64,000 nucleotides of DNA from Mycoplasma sp. 'Moose RK' (GCF_015708155.1 NZ_JADDYD010000001.1:184001-248000), one strand, 5' to 3'; positions 35,006 to 45,606 are shown, counted from the first letter of the stretch. Notes: generated from the sequence alone by a model not told the origin. Program-made: numbers and translations.

Positions 35006-35695
35006 ATGGTTAAATATGTTTGTGGCAAGAATTCATTGATTGATGCAATTAAAAATGGCTTTGTTTTTAAAGTAATTTATTTGCTAAAATCGCCTAGTAA
35101 TCCAGTATTTTTAGATCAAAAAATTAAAATTGTCAGTCGAGATTTCCTTGACAAATTGACTTCCGTGAATCATCAGGGCTTTGTAGGTGTTCTTGAAAAT
35201 TTTAAGTTTCATGAAATTGAAAGTTTAAAAGTTGATAAACCAGAAATTATCTTAATTCTTGACCATATTCAGGATCAAAATAATCTTGGGAACATCATTA
35301 GAACAGCGAATTGCCTTGGAATTAAACATATAATTTTGCCTAAAAAGCGCGCAGCAAAGCTAAATCAAACAACACTAAAAGTTGCCTCTGGCGGTTTTGT
35401 TGGAATTAAATTTATTTTGGTCAACTCAATTTTGGCCGCGATTAATAGCTTAAAAAAATTTGGTTACTGAATTTATGCCACAAATCTTGATAGTAAAAGT
35501 AAAAAAATTCAGGAAATTAATTTTAATTTTCCCTGCGCAATTGTGTTCGGCAGCGAAGCAACTGGAATAAAAAAAAGTACAAAATTAGCTAGTGATGAAA
35601 CTTTTTTTATTCCGATGAAGGGCAAAATTAATTCTTTTAACGTTACAGTTTCCGTTGGAATTGTTTTATTTTTTCTAACCTATTTAAAAAAATAA
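35006..35695 (+). CDS. rlmB: 23S rRNA 2'-O-ribose methyltransferase, RlmB/TrmH family
   Basis: SPOUT methyltransferase of 229 aa. The N-terminal substrate domain starts YVCGKNSLIDAIKNG. The SPOUT knot motifs are ILDHIQDQNNLGNIIRTANC, AIVFGSEATGI and SFNVTVSVGIVLF. The RlmB assignment rests on the N-terminal domain and the cysS-rlmB-sigH context. ATG 35006 is preferred over TTG 34997. Two Trp codons are TGA. Confidence 0.9.
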
Positions 35696-35721
35696 TTTAA
35701 AAATGGAGCAATTTATTTTCT

Positions 35722-36267
35722 ATGTGGCAAGATCGCAAACAAAAAATTCTTAAAAATAAGCGTTATTTTAAGGTTTTAAACAAATATTCTCATATTTTAG
35801 TTGCCTGCGCGAAACAAGTTATGAGAACTTACAATATGGTTCCAATTACTTACCTTGATCTTTTTAATGCATCGATTGAAAGGTTTGTGTATCTATATGA
35901 ACAGTTTAACCCTGATTTGGGGATTCCAATTGAAAACTATCTAGTTCATACAATCCGGGTTTTCATGTTAGGATATGCAACATCTTTTACTTCAAAAAAC
36001 AATCAAATTTCTAATTTTTCGGTCCCTTTAGAGGAGTTGCCGGAAAATCTTGAGTTTTCTGTTGATACAATTCGTGAGGAATTCGAACTTCAGGACATCT
36101 ATAAGCGTCTAACAAGTCCACTTGATGAAGTTGAATTGGAAATTTTTGAAATGTTCTTTTTGGAGGACAAGCCGCCAGGCGAAATAGCAAAAAAAATTGG
36201 CATCACTACGCAAAAAGTCAATGATTTTGTGCGAAGCACTAATGCAAAATTACGTAGTTTTTTTTAA
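35722..36267 (+). CDS. sigH: SigH-like sigma-70 family sigma factor
   Basis: 181 aa. The C-terminal third has a sigma region 4-like helix-turn-helix: LDEVELEIFEMFFLEDKPPG followed by EIAKKIGITTQKVNDFVRST. The N-terminal part has region 2-like helices (ILVACAKQVM, YLDLFNASIERFVYLYEQFN, with IENYLVHTIRVFML after it). It sits between rlmB and rpmG-secE-nusG, exactly where B. subtilis has sigH. The sequence is very divergent, so the assignment combines HTH pattern, length and synteny. A sigma factor other than the housekeeping one would be notable in a mycoplasma. A weak GGAG lies about 14 nt before the ATG. Confidence 0.75.
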   Translation: MWQDRKQKILKNKRYFKVLNKYSHILVACAKQVMRTYNMVPITYLDLFNASIERFVYLYEQFNPDLGIPIENYLVHTIRVFMLGYATSFTSKNNQISNFSVPLEELPENLEFSVDTIREEFELQDIYKRLTSPLDEVELEIFEMFFLEDKPPGEIAKKIGITTQKVNDFVRSTNAKLRSFF

Positions 36268-36275
36268 ATTTAGGT

Positions 36276-36281
36276 TATAAT
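36276..36281 (+). promoter_or_regulatory. -10 box for rpmG-secE-nusG
   Basis: TATAAT lies 9 nt after the sigma-factor stop and about 38 nt before the rpmG ATG. A second TATAAT at 36310 is too close to the ATG unless the mRNA is leaderless. Confidence 0.5.
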
Positions 36282-36319
36282 TTAATTAACAAATTTTGCC
36301 TTTATAGTTTATAATAGAT

Positions 36320-36460
36320 ATGAAAAGAAAGATCAGTTTAAGTTGTTTTTTTTGCAAAGCCAGAAATTACAAAACCAACAAGTCAATTCAGGAGCGTCTA
36401 GAAATTAATAAATTTTGTAAAAAATGCAGAAAATCAACGTTACACAAGGAGGAAAAATAA
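36320..36460 (+). CDS. rpmG: 50S ribosomal protein L33 (copy 2)
   Basis: 46 aa (starts MKRKISLSCFFCKARNY) with the Cys pairs CFFC and CKKC. It is the L33 gene found before secE in Bacillus. With the copy at 6961 the genome has at least two zinc-type L33 genes. The stop shares a base with the secE ATG (TAATG). Confidence 0.9.
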   Translation: MKRKISLSCFFCKARNYKTNKSIQERLEINKFCKKCRKSTLHKEEK

Positions 36461-36687
36461 TGGTTAAAAAAGGTCCAAAACAAAAAAAAATAAAAAAATC
36501 AAGAGAAAAAAAACATTTTATTAGACTTTTTTTAAAAGAAATGAAGCGTGTTAAATGACCTACTAGTTCTGTTGTTTTCCGAAATTTTTCTCAATCAATT
36601 ATTTTTTCAATTTTCTTTATGATTGTTTTCTTTTTAATAACTGTTTTAGCCGCAGTCGCCTGAAATAGGGCGGGTGTCGGACTTTAA
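36460..36687 (+). CDS. secE: Preprotein translocase subunit SecE
   Basis: 75-aa essential clamp subunit of the SecYEG channel. A Lys-rich cytoplasmic head precedes the conserved EMKRVKWPTSS amphipathic helix (the Trp is TGA) and one membrane helix (FSIFFMIVFFLITVLAAVAW, last Trp TGA). Because of the TGA codons no open frame is visible under the standard code. The ATG is coupled to the rpmG stop, and AAGGAGG sits inside the end of rpmG. nusG follows. Confidence 0.93.
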
Positions 36688-36703
36688 AAAAGGTGAATTT
36701 GCT

Positions 36704-37282
36704 ATGATAGTTTATAAATGGTACATGATTTCGACTATTTCTTCAAAAGAAGATATTGCAATTAGTTTGTTAAAAAATCGTATTAGACACGAAAATTTGG
36801 AAGAATATTTTCAAGAAATTATTAAATTTGACGTCCCTTATTATGATGAAAATAAGGTGCAATTAGGAATAAAAAAGCTAAAATACCGAAATCTTTACAA
36901 AGGTTATATTTTTATAAGAATGAACATGATTGATAAAGCTTGGTTTGTTGTTCGAAACACACAATATGTGACTGGTCTTGTTGGATCGCATGGTCATGGG
37001 ACTAAGCCAACGCCAATTTCTGATCGTAAATTTGCAAAAATGAAAGAAAATTGAAGTCAAAAAATTTATGATTTTCAAAAAAATAACGATGTTGCTATTA
37101 ATTGGGAACTTGGTGATTGAGTAAAAATTACTCAGGGGCCTTTTTCTGGTGAAATTGGGAAAATAATCGAAATGAATGACACCAAAACATTAGTAACTGT
37201 TGAGCTTGAAAATGTTTTCGGCAAACGTGCACCAGCAACTTTTGAGTACAAAAATCTTAAAAAAGTTTATGTTACAACTTAA
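36704..37282 (+). CDS. nusG: Transcription termination/antitermination factor NusG
   Basis: 192 aa. The N-terminal domain (KWYMISTISSKEDIAISLL; YKGYIFIRMNM; VRNTQYVTGLVG) binds RNA polymerase. The C-terminal KOW domain reads VKITQGPFSGEIGKI. The ATG at 36704 has AAGGTG about 8 nt upstream; a GTG at 36674 inside secE in the same frame would add ten non-conserved residues. It ends before a perfect 28-bp palindromic terminator. Confidence 0.95.
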
Positions 37283-37293
37283 ATCAAGGTGTT

Positions 37294-37350
37294 AAAATCT
37301 TATATAAAAAAAACCAACAAAATTTGTTGGTTTTTTTTATATAAGATTTT
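37294..37350. terminator. Bidirectional terminator nusG/rpsO
   Basis: Perfect 28-bp inverted repeat around a single central base. It includes CCAACAAA/TTTGTTGG with flanking A8/T8 runs and AAAATCTTATAT/ATATAAGATTTT outer arms. It lies 11 nt after nusG and 40 nt from the rpsO stop and works in both directions. Confidence 0.92.
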
Positions 37351-37390
37351 AAATATTTTCCTTCGAAATCCAAAAAATAGCAGAAAAAAA

Positions 37391-37657
37391 TTATTTTCGG
37401 ATATTAAGAGATTCAATAGTTTCTTTGTAAACGTCAAATTTTTTTGATTTTAAGTAGTTTAAAAGTTTTTTACGTTTATTAACCTTAGCAATGAATCCGC
37501 GCATTGAGTGTTTATCTTTTTTATTTTTGGCAAAATGAACTTTTAATCTTTCAATATCTTCAGTTAAAATTGCAATTTGAACACTAGAATCACCAGTATT
37601 CTTTGCTGCTTTACCAAATTTTAAAATTAATTCTTGTTTTTTCGATTTTGAAACCAC
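37391..37657 (-). CDS. rpsO: 30S ribosomal protein S15
   Basis: 88 aa. The S15 pattern is clear: [40 protein letters not shown] and [18 protein letters not shown]. The Shine-Dalgarno decides the start: AGGAG lies 7 nt before the GTG at 37657 but only 1 nt before the GTG at 37663, so 37657 is preferred. It reads toward the nusG terminator, and tpiA lies 110 nt upstream on the same strand. Confidence 0.95.
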   Translation of the reverse strand: MVSKSKKQELILKFGKAAKNTGDSSVQIAILTEDIERLKVHFAKNKKDKHSMRGFIAKVNKRKKLLNYLKSKKFDVYKETIESLNIRK

Positions 37658-37766
37658 TTTCACTCTCCTAATAATAACAAAATAAGCGTTAGATTTAATC
37701 TAAAAAAGATTTAAGACTAACCTTTTTTCATTAAATTTTACAATAAAATTTTAAAAACAAAAGAAA

Positions 37767-38495
37767 TTAACTATTAATTAAAATTTTCACAAACTCTTTT
37801 GGATCTAACGAAGCACCACCAACAAGTACACCATCAATGCTTTTTTTGCTTAAAAACTTAGCAACATTTTCTGAATTAACTGATCCCCCATAAACAACTT
37901 TGAGGTTTTCACCAAAATTACTTTTTATTAATGAACAAACATTATCTGCAATTTCAGGAGTCGCAGTTTTTCCAGTCCCAATCGCTCAAATTGGTTCATA
38001 GGCAATTATTACCTTTTCAAAATTTAGAATGTGTTTTATTGCATTTATTTGCGAAATTATTACACTTTCAGTTTTGTGTGATTCAAATTCAAGAAAACTT
38101 TCACCTACACAAAAAATAGGAATTAAGCCATTTGTTTGCGCCTGGTCAACCTTGTAAATCAAGTCTTCATTGGTTTCTTTTAAAAACATTCTTCTTTCAG
38201 AATGTCCAATTATAACAAAATTTACAGATAAATCTTTTAACATTTTCGCACTAACTTCGCCAGTGTAAGAACCTGATTGAAATTGGCTGACATCCTGTGC
38301 TGCAAGTTGTAATCTTTCAACTTTTGATTCCAAAATCGCAGTTAGCGAACTAAAACTTGGTGCAATCGCAAAATCAAGGTCATTACTGATTTTATCAGCA
38401 CTTTTGCTAAAAAATGAATCAAAATCGCGAATAAATTCTTTCGCCTCAGTAAGAGTTTTGTTCATTTTTCAGTTTCCAATAATAATTTTTTTCAT
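37767..38495 (-). CDS. tpiA: Triosephosphate isomerase
   Basis: Glycolytic enzyme of 242 aa that interconverts dihydroxyacetone phosphate and glyceraldehyde-3-phosphate. It has the N-terminal IIIGNWKMNK (catalytic Lys), [10 protein letters not shown] (catalytic His), [18 protein letters not shown] (catalytic Glu and loop 6) and KVVYGGSVN (phosphate binding). Both Trp codons in NWKMN and PIWAIG are TGA. A TATAAT box ends about 9 nt before the ATG, so the message is probably nearly leaderless. Confidence 0.96.
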
Positions 38496-38503
38496 TTAGA
38501 TAA

Positions 38504-38509
38504 ATTATA
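38504..38509 (-). promoter_or_regulatory. -10 box for tpiA
   Basis: On the minus strand TATTATAAT lies 9-14 nt before the tpiA ATG. No Shine-Dalgarno fits between them. Confidence 0.5.
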
Positions 38510-38574
38510 ATAAGATTCCTTTAAAAAAGAAAGAAAAATTAAAAATTTTTGCAAATAGCAAAGAAGAAATTTTT

Positions 38575-38601
38575 TTGGCAATCAAGTATTGTGAGTGCCA
38601 A
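38575..38601. promoter_or_regulatory. CIRCE operator (HrcA site) of clpB
   Basis: TTGGCAATC-N9-GAGTGCCAA. The right arm is identical to that of the dnaK CIRCE and the 9-nt spacing is exact; two positions of the left arm are degenerate. Confidence 0.9.
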
Positions 38602-38605
38602 AATA

Positions 38606-38614
38606 TGTTATAAT
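38606..38614 (+). promoter_or_regulatory. Extended -10 promoter of clpB
   Basis: TGTTATAAT begins 4 nt after the CIRCE element and ends 42 nt before the clpB ATG, the same geometry as at dnaK. Confidence 0.75.
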
Positions 38615-38656
38615 TTGCTGTGTGAAGCAAAAAATAAGAAAATAAGAAGGAAAAAA

Positions 38657-40729
38657 ATGAAATTACAACTTGAAAATTTACAAAAATATGCCCGTAACCT
38701 AACGGAATTAGCTAGAGAAAATAAAATTGAACCTGTGATTGGTCGAGATTTGGAAATTCGCAGAATTATCAAAATTTTGTCAAGAAAAACAAAAAATAAT
38801 CCGGTTTTGGTTGGTGAACCAGGGGTCGGGAAAACAGCAATTGTTGAAGGAATGGCAGCAAAAATCGTCGCAAATCAAGTTCCAGATAACTTGAAAAATA
38901 AGCAAATTTTTGAACTTGATTTGACCTCAATTCTTGCAGGGGCATCCTTTAAAGGTGAATTTGAAAAAAGAATTAAAGCACTTTTGCAGGAAATTGAACA
39001 AAACCCAGATGAATTAATCATTTTTATTGATGAAATCCATCTTTTAATTGGCACAGGTTCCTCTGGTGTAGACTCAATGGATTTTGCGAATATCTTAAAA
39101 CCAATTATGGCCCGCGGTGGAATCAAATTAATTGGCGCGACAACAAATGCTGAATATCAACTTTACATTGAGAAAGACGGTGCGCTCGAGCGCCGAATGC
39201 AAAAAGTGGAAATTAGCGAACCAACTGTTCTTGATACAATTAACATTTTACGAGGGATTAAGGAGAGATTTGAAAATTTCCACCAAGTGAAAATCCGTGA
39301 TTCAGCCCTTGTATTTGCAGCGAAAGCTGCAAATAGATACATTTCTGATCGCTTCTTGCCTGATAAGGCAATCGACCTTGTTGATGAAGCCGCTGCTTCT
39401 TTGAAAGTTGAGATTAATTATCAACCTGAAAAGCTTGAAAAGGCAAAAAGAGAGTTAATTTACTTGAAAATGGAGCAAGTTAATGCACAAAATAAGGATG
39501 ATACCGAACTTGCCAAAAAAATTACTAAATTAGAAAATCAGGTTCAAAAACTGCAAGAAGAATGAGATTCTTCAAGAAAATCAGCTTCAGAAATTGCGGA
39601 ATTATCACAACAATTAGAAAAATTAAAATTAGAACAAAATCGCTTAATGGATTTAGGTGATTATCAGCAAGCTTCGCAAATTAAGTATGAAAAAATTCCG
39701 GAAATTTCACAAAAATTGGAAGATTATAAGAAAAAACAGAAACAATTTTCGAATATTTTGGATGAAAATCATGTTGCCAAAATTGTTGCAAACTGAACAA
39801 AAGTTCCGCTTGAAAAACTTTTGGAATCAGAAATTGAAAAATATCTAAATTTAGAAGCAAATTTGGCAAGACAAATTAAGGGACAAAATGAAGCAATAAA
39901 ATCTATTGCAAGTGCAATTTTGCGTTTTAAAGCAAAAATCAATGATGAAAGTAGGCCGATTGCTTCATTTTTATTCATGGGACCAACAGGTGTTGGGAAA
40001 ACTGAACTTGCTCGCGCCTTGGCGCTGAATTTGTTTGACAACAAAAATCAAATAATTCGCCTTGACATGTCAGAATACATGGAAAAACACGCGGTTTCAA
40101 AGTTAATTGGCGCGCCGCCGGGCTACATTGGTTTTGAGCAAGGTGGAATTTTAACAAACAAAGTGCGTCAAAATCCTTACTCAATTGTGCTTTTTGATGA
40201 AATTGAAAAAGCGCATCCCGAAGTTATTAATATTCTTTTGCAAATTTTTGACCACGGCGAACTTGCTGATAGCAAGTCAAGAAAGGTTAATTTTCGAAAT
40301 ACCATTATTATTTTGACCTCAAATATTGGTGCTTCACAAATTCTTGAGGGTAAAAAAATGTATAATTCTACCATAAAAAACACACTTTTAAACTATTTAA
40401 AACCGGAACTTATTAACCGAATTGATGAAATAATTGTCTTTAATCGTTTAAATCAGGACGTGATTAATGAAATTATTGAACTTGAATTGGCCGATTTTAC
40501 TAGACGCTTGAGAGAAAATAATTTTGAAATTAAATTTGAAAATTCAACAATTAATTGAATTTTCAAACACGGTTATGATGAAAATTTCGGAGCAAGGCCA
40601 ATTAAAAGATTCATTAAAAACAAGATTGAAACTTTTGTTGCACATAGGATCGTTGCAAAGGAAATTGAACCTGAAAAAAAATATCTACTTGAAGTTGAAA
40701 AAGGCAATCTTAGTTTAAAAGAAATTTAG
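38657..40729 (+). CDS. clpB: Disaggregase ClpB, without N-terminal Clp_N domain
   Basis: Double AAA+ disaggregase of 690 aa that works with DnaK to resolve aggregates. NBD1 has Walker [12 protein letters not shown] and Walker [13 protein letters not shown] coiled-coil middle domain follows (about 285-390, rich in Glu, Lys and Gln). NBD2 has Walker [13 protein letters not shown], Walker [13 protein letters not shown] and [13 protein letters not shown]. The chain begins directly before NBD1, so the substrate-binding Clp_N domain of long ClpB is absent. ATG 38657 has AAGAAGG upstream; in-frame sequence back to 38549 covers the CIRCE and promoter and is not coding. Confidence 0.96.
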
Positions 40730-41118
40730 TTAATTTTGCATGCTTTTAAAGAAAATTAATCAAATTTTCCTAAATTTTTCCACTTTTTGGTAATAAATCC
40801 AATAAAATTTAATAATTTCTAAACTGAATATTTTTTTACTTTTGTCTTTTAAGTGAAATTACATCAAAATTTAGTAAATTTTTTGTTATATTAATAAAAA
40901 TAAAACTCAAAATCTCAAGAAAAATTTGATTTTCATATTTATTAATATAATGGTAACATTTCAAAAATACTAGGAAGTAGCAACGGAAATTAATTTAATT
41001 TTTTCATTTTAATCTTAGCAAAACAGCCAAAAGGCGGATTTTCATCAAAAAAAATGAAAATTAGTGGCAAAATTTAGTAAAATTTAATGTTAACTTCCAG
41101 AAACATTGAAAGGAAAAC
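40730..41118. other. AT-rich intergenic region clpB-ftsH
   Basis: About 390 nt without a gene. It contains a copy of the dispersed motif at 40765-40788. No clear T-tailed terminator hairpin follows clpB. Several TTAATATAAT-like -10 boxes lie near 40900-40955, and AAAGGAAAA precedes ftsH. Confidence 0.5.
40765..40788 (+). repeat. Dispersed intergenic motif, copy 2
   Basis: TTTTCCTAAATTTTTCCAC plus T run, 36 nt after the clpB stop; identical over 24 nt to the core of copy 1. Confidence 0.6.
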
Positions 41119-43266
41119 ATGCAACCTAAAATTAAGAAGCCTTCAATTGGTTTTATAGTGTTTTTGCTAATACTTTTAGCTATTGTTGGTTATATACTTT
41201 ACCAATATTTACAACCTAGACTAGAAGTTAGAAGCCTTTCTTATTTTGAAACTAGATTAATTCAAAATGCTCGCGAAACAACTGATTCAAACTTTTTTTG
41301 ATTAGTTTCTTTTGATATTAATGATTACCGAATTCGAGTTGTTGATTCTCAAGGCGGGAACTTGATAGCTTATTCAGTTATTGCAAATCCACCTGTAATT
41401 TCTAAATTTCAGTCAGGAGTCGCACTGATTAGCCCAGCAATAAAAAACCAACTTGGAAACACAAATATCAATACTTTTTCTGAACTAGTTACTCGAAGTA
41501 CTCAGGCAACACCAACTAGTTTTCAAGATCTTGGTGTTCAGCAAAAATTACTGAAATCCTTACTTGATTTAGCAGGTTCAAATCAGGTTTTTAATTTACA
41601 AGTACCAGGTATTTATTCAGCTGATAAACCCTCTCCCAATTTTTTTCAAACTTTTATTTTTCCATACTTGCCATTCTTATTAATTAGTATAGCTTTTTTT
41701 TGAATTGCAGGAAGATTAAGTCGTAACTCTTCAGGCGGCGCCGGTTTTTTTAATCCTGGAAAAAACCAGGCAATTCGGATCAAATCAGACAAAAAATATA
41801 CAGATGTTGCCGGTAATGTTGAAGCAAAAGAAGAAATTGCCGAATTCATTGATTATTTAAAGAATCCAACTAAATATGCTGTTGCAGGTGCAAAAATTCC
41901 TCGTGGAATTTTACTAGGAGGTCCTCCTGGAACAGGGAAGACATTACTTGCAAAAGCGACAGCAGGTGAAGCAAATGTGCCCTTTTTCTTTATTTCAGCA
42001 TCTAATTTTGTTGAACTTTACGTCGGAGTCGGTGCAAAGCGTGTTCGTGAATTATTCAAGGATGCCCGCGCAGATTCGCCAGCAATTATTTTTATTGATG
42101 AACTTGATGCAATTGGACGTTCTCGTGGATCTGGAATTGGTGGCGGTAATGACGAACGCGAACAAACTCTTAATCAACTTTTAGTTGAAATGGATGGAAT
42201 GGTCGAAAATTCAGGACTTTTAGTGATTGCAGCAACAAATAGAACAGATGTTCTTGACCCTGCTTTGCTTCGCCCAGGTCGATTTGACCGTTCAATCATT
42301 GTTGGCTTACCTGATGTCAAAGAGCGTGAAGAAATTTTACAACTTCATGCAAAAGGGAAACGAATTTCCAAAAAAATAACTTTGGCAAATATTGCCAAAA
42401 GGACCCCTGGTTTTTCTGGAGCACAACTTGAAAATGTAATTAACGAAGCGACTTTACTCTCAGTTCGTGAACAAACACAAGTAATTACAAATGAACAAAT
42501 TGACGAAGCAATCGACCGTGTTATTGGCGGGCCAGCCAAAAAAAATCGTGTGATTACTGAAAACGAAAGAATTATGGTTGCTTATCATGAAGCTGGGCAT
42601 GCTGTTGTTGGTTTAAAATTAAAATCTGGAGTAAAGGTGCAAAAAATTACCATTGTACCACGCGGTAACACTGGCGGTTACAATTTAATGCTTCCGGAAG
42701 AAGAAAAATATAATAGTACTAAATCAGAATTATTAGCTTCAATTGCCTCATTTATGGGTGGACGTGCTGCTGAAGAAATCAAGTATGGTAAAAGTGAAAT
42801 TTCTTCGGGTGCTGCAAATGACATTGAAAAAGCTACAAAAATTGCCCGAAGAATGGTTACTGAATTTGGAATGTCATCGCTTGGGCCAATTCAGTATGAA
42901 CAGGATCAATCATCACCGTTTTTGGGACGTGATTATGTTAAAAATACCACTTTTTCTTCGCAGGTTGGTCATGAAATTGACATTGAAATCCGGCAAATTA
43001 TTTCTGATTCTTACAAAAGAGCTTTTGAAACGATCAATGAAAACATGGTTTTACTTGAACTTATTAAAGATACTTTGTTAGAAAAAGAAACAATTGTTTA
43101 TGAGGAAATTCAACAACTTGCTGAAACACTCAAGCCACTTCCTGATTCTGAAAAAGTTGCTACACAAGGTGTAAAACCTTCAGAAATTCTTGAAGAATTG
43201 CTTCAAGTTGAGCCTGATTCCGAAGAATTCAAAAACGATAAACCTGATGATGAAAACCAAGAGTAA
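41119..43266 (+). CDS. ftsH: ATP-dependent zinc metalloprotease FtsH
   Basis: Membrane AAA+ protease of 715 aa. Two membrane helices (about 10-30 and 174-195) flank an extracellular domain. The AAA module has Walker [15 protein letters not shown], Walker [12 protein letters not shown] and an SRH with [14 protein letters not shown]. The zinc protease motif is [11 protein letters not shown]. The C-terminus is an acidic tail rich in Glu and Asp. The length and order are normal; lysS follows 41 nt later. Confidence 0.97.
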
Positions 43267-43307
43267 AATCAACTTTATAAAAAAGTAAGAGTAAGTTTAA
43301 AATTAAA

Positions 43308-44774
43308 ATGGAAAAATTTAACGATCAACAAATCCTTCGTCGCCAAAAATTGCAAAATTTAATCAAAAATGGGTTTAATTATCCAAAATCAGCATTTAAA
43401 CACAGTAATTTAGCAGAAATTCTACAAGAATATGCACAAAAACCAGATGATTTTTTCACAGAAAATAAAATTCCTGTTTCCTTAGGTGGCCGATTAATTA
43501 CGCAAAGAGGACCATTTTCTCTGATTTTTAGCCAAGGATTACAATTTCAAATTTATTTTTCTAAAGATTTTCAAAAAAAAAATGAAAATTTCTTTGCAAA
43601 TTTAGACCTTGGTGATATAATTGAAGTCTCTGGATTTTTGTTTAAGACAAAATCAGGCCAACTTAGCCTTAAAGCTGATGCTTTTTCCATCCTTGCCAAG
43701 TCACTTTTCCCACTTCCGGATCAGTATTATGGACTTGAAAACACAGAGGACAAATACCGTAAACGCTACCTTGATTTACTTGTGAATCCGAAATCACGGC
43801 AAACTTTTGTCAATCGTAGCAAAATTATTAGTCTAATTCGCAATTTCTTTGATAGTCAAGGATTTTTAGAAGTTGACACTCCTGTTCTGCAACCCATTTT
43901 AGGTGGCGCTGCTGCAAAACCGTTTAAAACTTTTTATAATTCGCTAAATGAAAATTTTTATTTACGAATTGCCACTGAATTGCCACTAAAAAAACTTTTA
44001 GTTGCAGGTTTTGATGCTGTTTATGAAATTGGTAAAATTTTCCGAAACGAAGGTTTTGACACCACTCATAACCCAGAGTTTACCTCAATTGAGTTCTATC
44101 AAGCTTTTGCTGATTTAGAAAAAATGATGGAACAGACTGAAAATTTATTTCATTTTTTGCTAAAAAATCTTGGTTTAACAGCAAAAAAGATCAATTTTGG
44201 CAAACATGAAATTGATTTTAGCAACAAATTTAAGCGCCTCGATATGGTTAAATCAACTTCTGATGCAATGAAGGTTGATCTTAAAAAGGCTGATTTTGCT
44301 GAATTAGTTAAAATTGCAAAAACTCACCAAATTAAAGTTGAACCTTATTTTACAAAAGGTCATTTAATTAACAAATTTTTTGAAAAGTTTATCGAACCAA
44401 CACTAGTTAATCCAACTTTTGTCACTGGACACCCGATTGAAATTTCACCACTTGCCAAATCTGATCCTGAAAATCCTGGTTTTACATTGCGTGCTGAATT
44501 ATTTGTTGCAACAAAAGAATTTGCCAACATGTTCACAGAATTAAATGATCCTTTTGATCAATTAAGCCGTTTTAAAATGCAAATTGAAGAAAAAAACCAT
44601 GGAAATCAGGAAGCTTCAGAAATTGATTTAGATTTCGTACATGCACTTGAACATGGCATGCCTCCTGCTGGAGGGTGTGGAATCGGAATTGACCGCCTTG
44701 TGATGTTACTCACAAATAATGAATCTATTCGGGAAGTAATTTTATTTCCACAATTGAAAACCAGAAAGGAATAA
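43308..44774 (+). CDS. lysS: Lysyl-tRNA synthetase (class II)
   Basis: 488 aa. The N-terminal OB-fold is followed by motif 1 (KYRKRYLDLLVNPKSR), motif 2 (YEIGKIFRNEGFDTTHNPEF) and motif 3 (GGCGIGIDRLVMLL). All motifs are complete. It precedes the Cof-type phosphatase gene by one base. Confidence 0.97.
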   Translation: MEKFNDQQILRRQKLQNLIKNGFNYPKSAFKHSNLAEILQEYAQKPDDFFTENKIPVSLGGRLITQRGPFSLIFSQGLQFQIYFSKDFQKKNENFFANLDLGDIIEVSGFLFKTKSGQLSLKADAFSILAKSLFPLPDQYYGLENTEDKYRKRYLDLLVNPKSRQTFVNRSKIISLIRNFFDSQGFLEVDTPVLQPILGGAAAKPFKTFYNSLNENFYLRIATELPLKKLLVAGFDAVYEIGKIFRNEGFDTTHNPEFTSIEFYQAFADLEKMMEQTENLFHFLLKNLGLTAKKINFGKHEIDFSNKFKRLDMVKSTSDAMKVDLKKADFAELVKIAKTHQIKVEPYFTKGHLINKFFEKFIEPTLVNPTFVTGHPIEISPLAKSDPENPGFTLRAELFVATKEFANMFTELNDPFDQLSRFKMQIEEKNHGNQEASEIDLDFVHALEHGMPPAGGCGIGIDRLVMLLTNNESIREVILFPQLKTRKE

Positions 44775-44775
44775 A

Positions 44776-45606
44776 ATGAAACTATTTTTTGCCTTTGACC
44801 TTGATGGAACCTTGTTACGCTATGATAATACTATTCACCCAGAAAATGTTCAAGTACTAAAAAAACTTAAGGAATTAGGTCATATTTTAGCAATTGCAAC
44901 TGGTCGCGGTTTGGCTGCTTGTCTTGATGTTTGAAAAAAATATCCATATTTTGACTATTTGGTTTCTAATAATGGTACTTTAATTCATGATGTAAAAACT
45001 AAACAAACAACAAATAATGGTTCACTTTCCAAGGAAGTTGTTGCGAATTTACTTGAAGATTGCAAGCAAACTGAATCAATTTGTGCGATTTCAACACCTG
45101 ATGAACTTTATGAATTTTCAACAAAATCTGATCATGATTGATTGCAAAATCAGCAAATTATGGATTTAATGTTTTATCAAAAAGTTAATGAAAAGCAACT
45201 AAAAAATATTATTGAAAAAGAAACAATCACTCAACTTGCTTTTCGCAATGATCAGAAAATAATTGCTGAATTGTCAAAAAAATGATCAAAAATTCTTCAA
45301 AATTCCTATAAAGTTACAATAACAAACCAAATTTTTCTGGATATTAACCCTCTTGAAGTCGACAAAGCTTTTGCAATTGAAAGCTTGCTTGCAAAAAATA
45401 ATTTAAGTCAATCAAAATTAGTTGCTTTTGGTGACAGCTCCAACGATTTTTTGATGATAAAACTTGCTCGTTATGGTTTTGCAATGGAACATGCAACTCC
45501 GGATTTACTTACAGTTGCAGCTTGTAAAATTGGTGAATGCGATTCAGGAACAATTGCAAAAACAATTGAAATTTTACTTGATGATCAAGAAAAATTATTT
45601 TCCTAA
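44776..45606 (+). CDS. Cof-type HAD phosphatase
   Basis: 276 aa HAD-superfamily IIB hydrolase. Motif I is FAFDLDGTLL (nucleophile Asp), motif II AIATGRG, and motif IV VAFGDSSNDFLMIKLA. A Cof-type cap lies between (about 85-185). Substrates are probably sugar phosphates or other small phosphates, but this cannot be read from the sequence. Its last 12 nt overlap the convergent mnmE stop. Confidence 0.88.

Noticed and set aside
36674-36704. GTG start of nusG inside secE
   Set aside because: The ATG at 36704 has a Shine-Dalgarno and gives the conserved NusG start.
37657-37663. GTG at 37663 as the rpsO start
   Set aside because: AGGAG would be 1 nt away; the GTG at 37657 has 7-nt spacing.
38549-38657. 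Longer clpB reading frame upstream of the ATG
   Set aside because: The extension would translate the CIRCE element and promoter.
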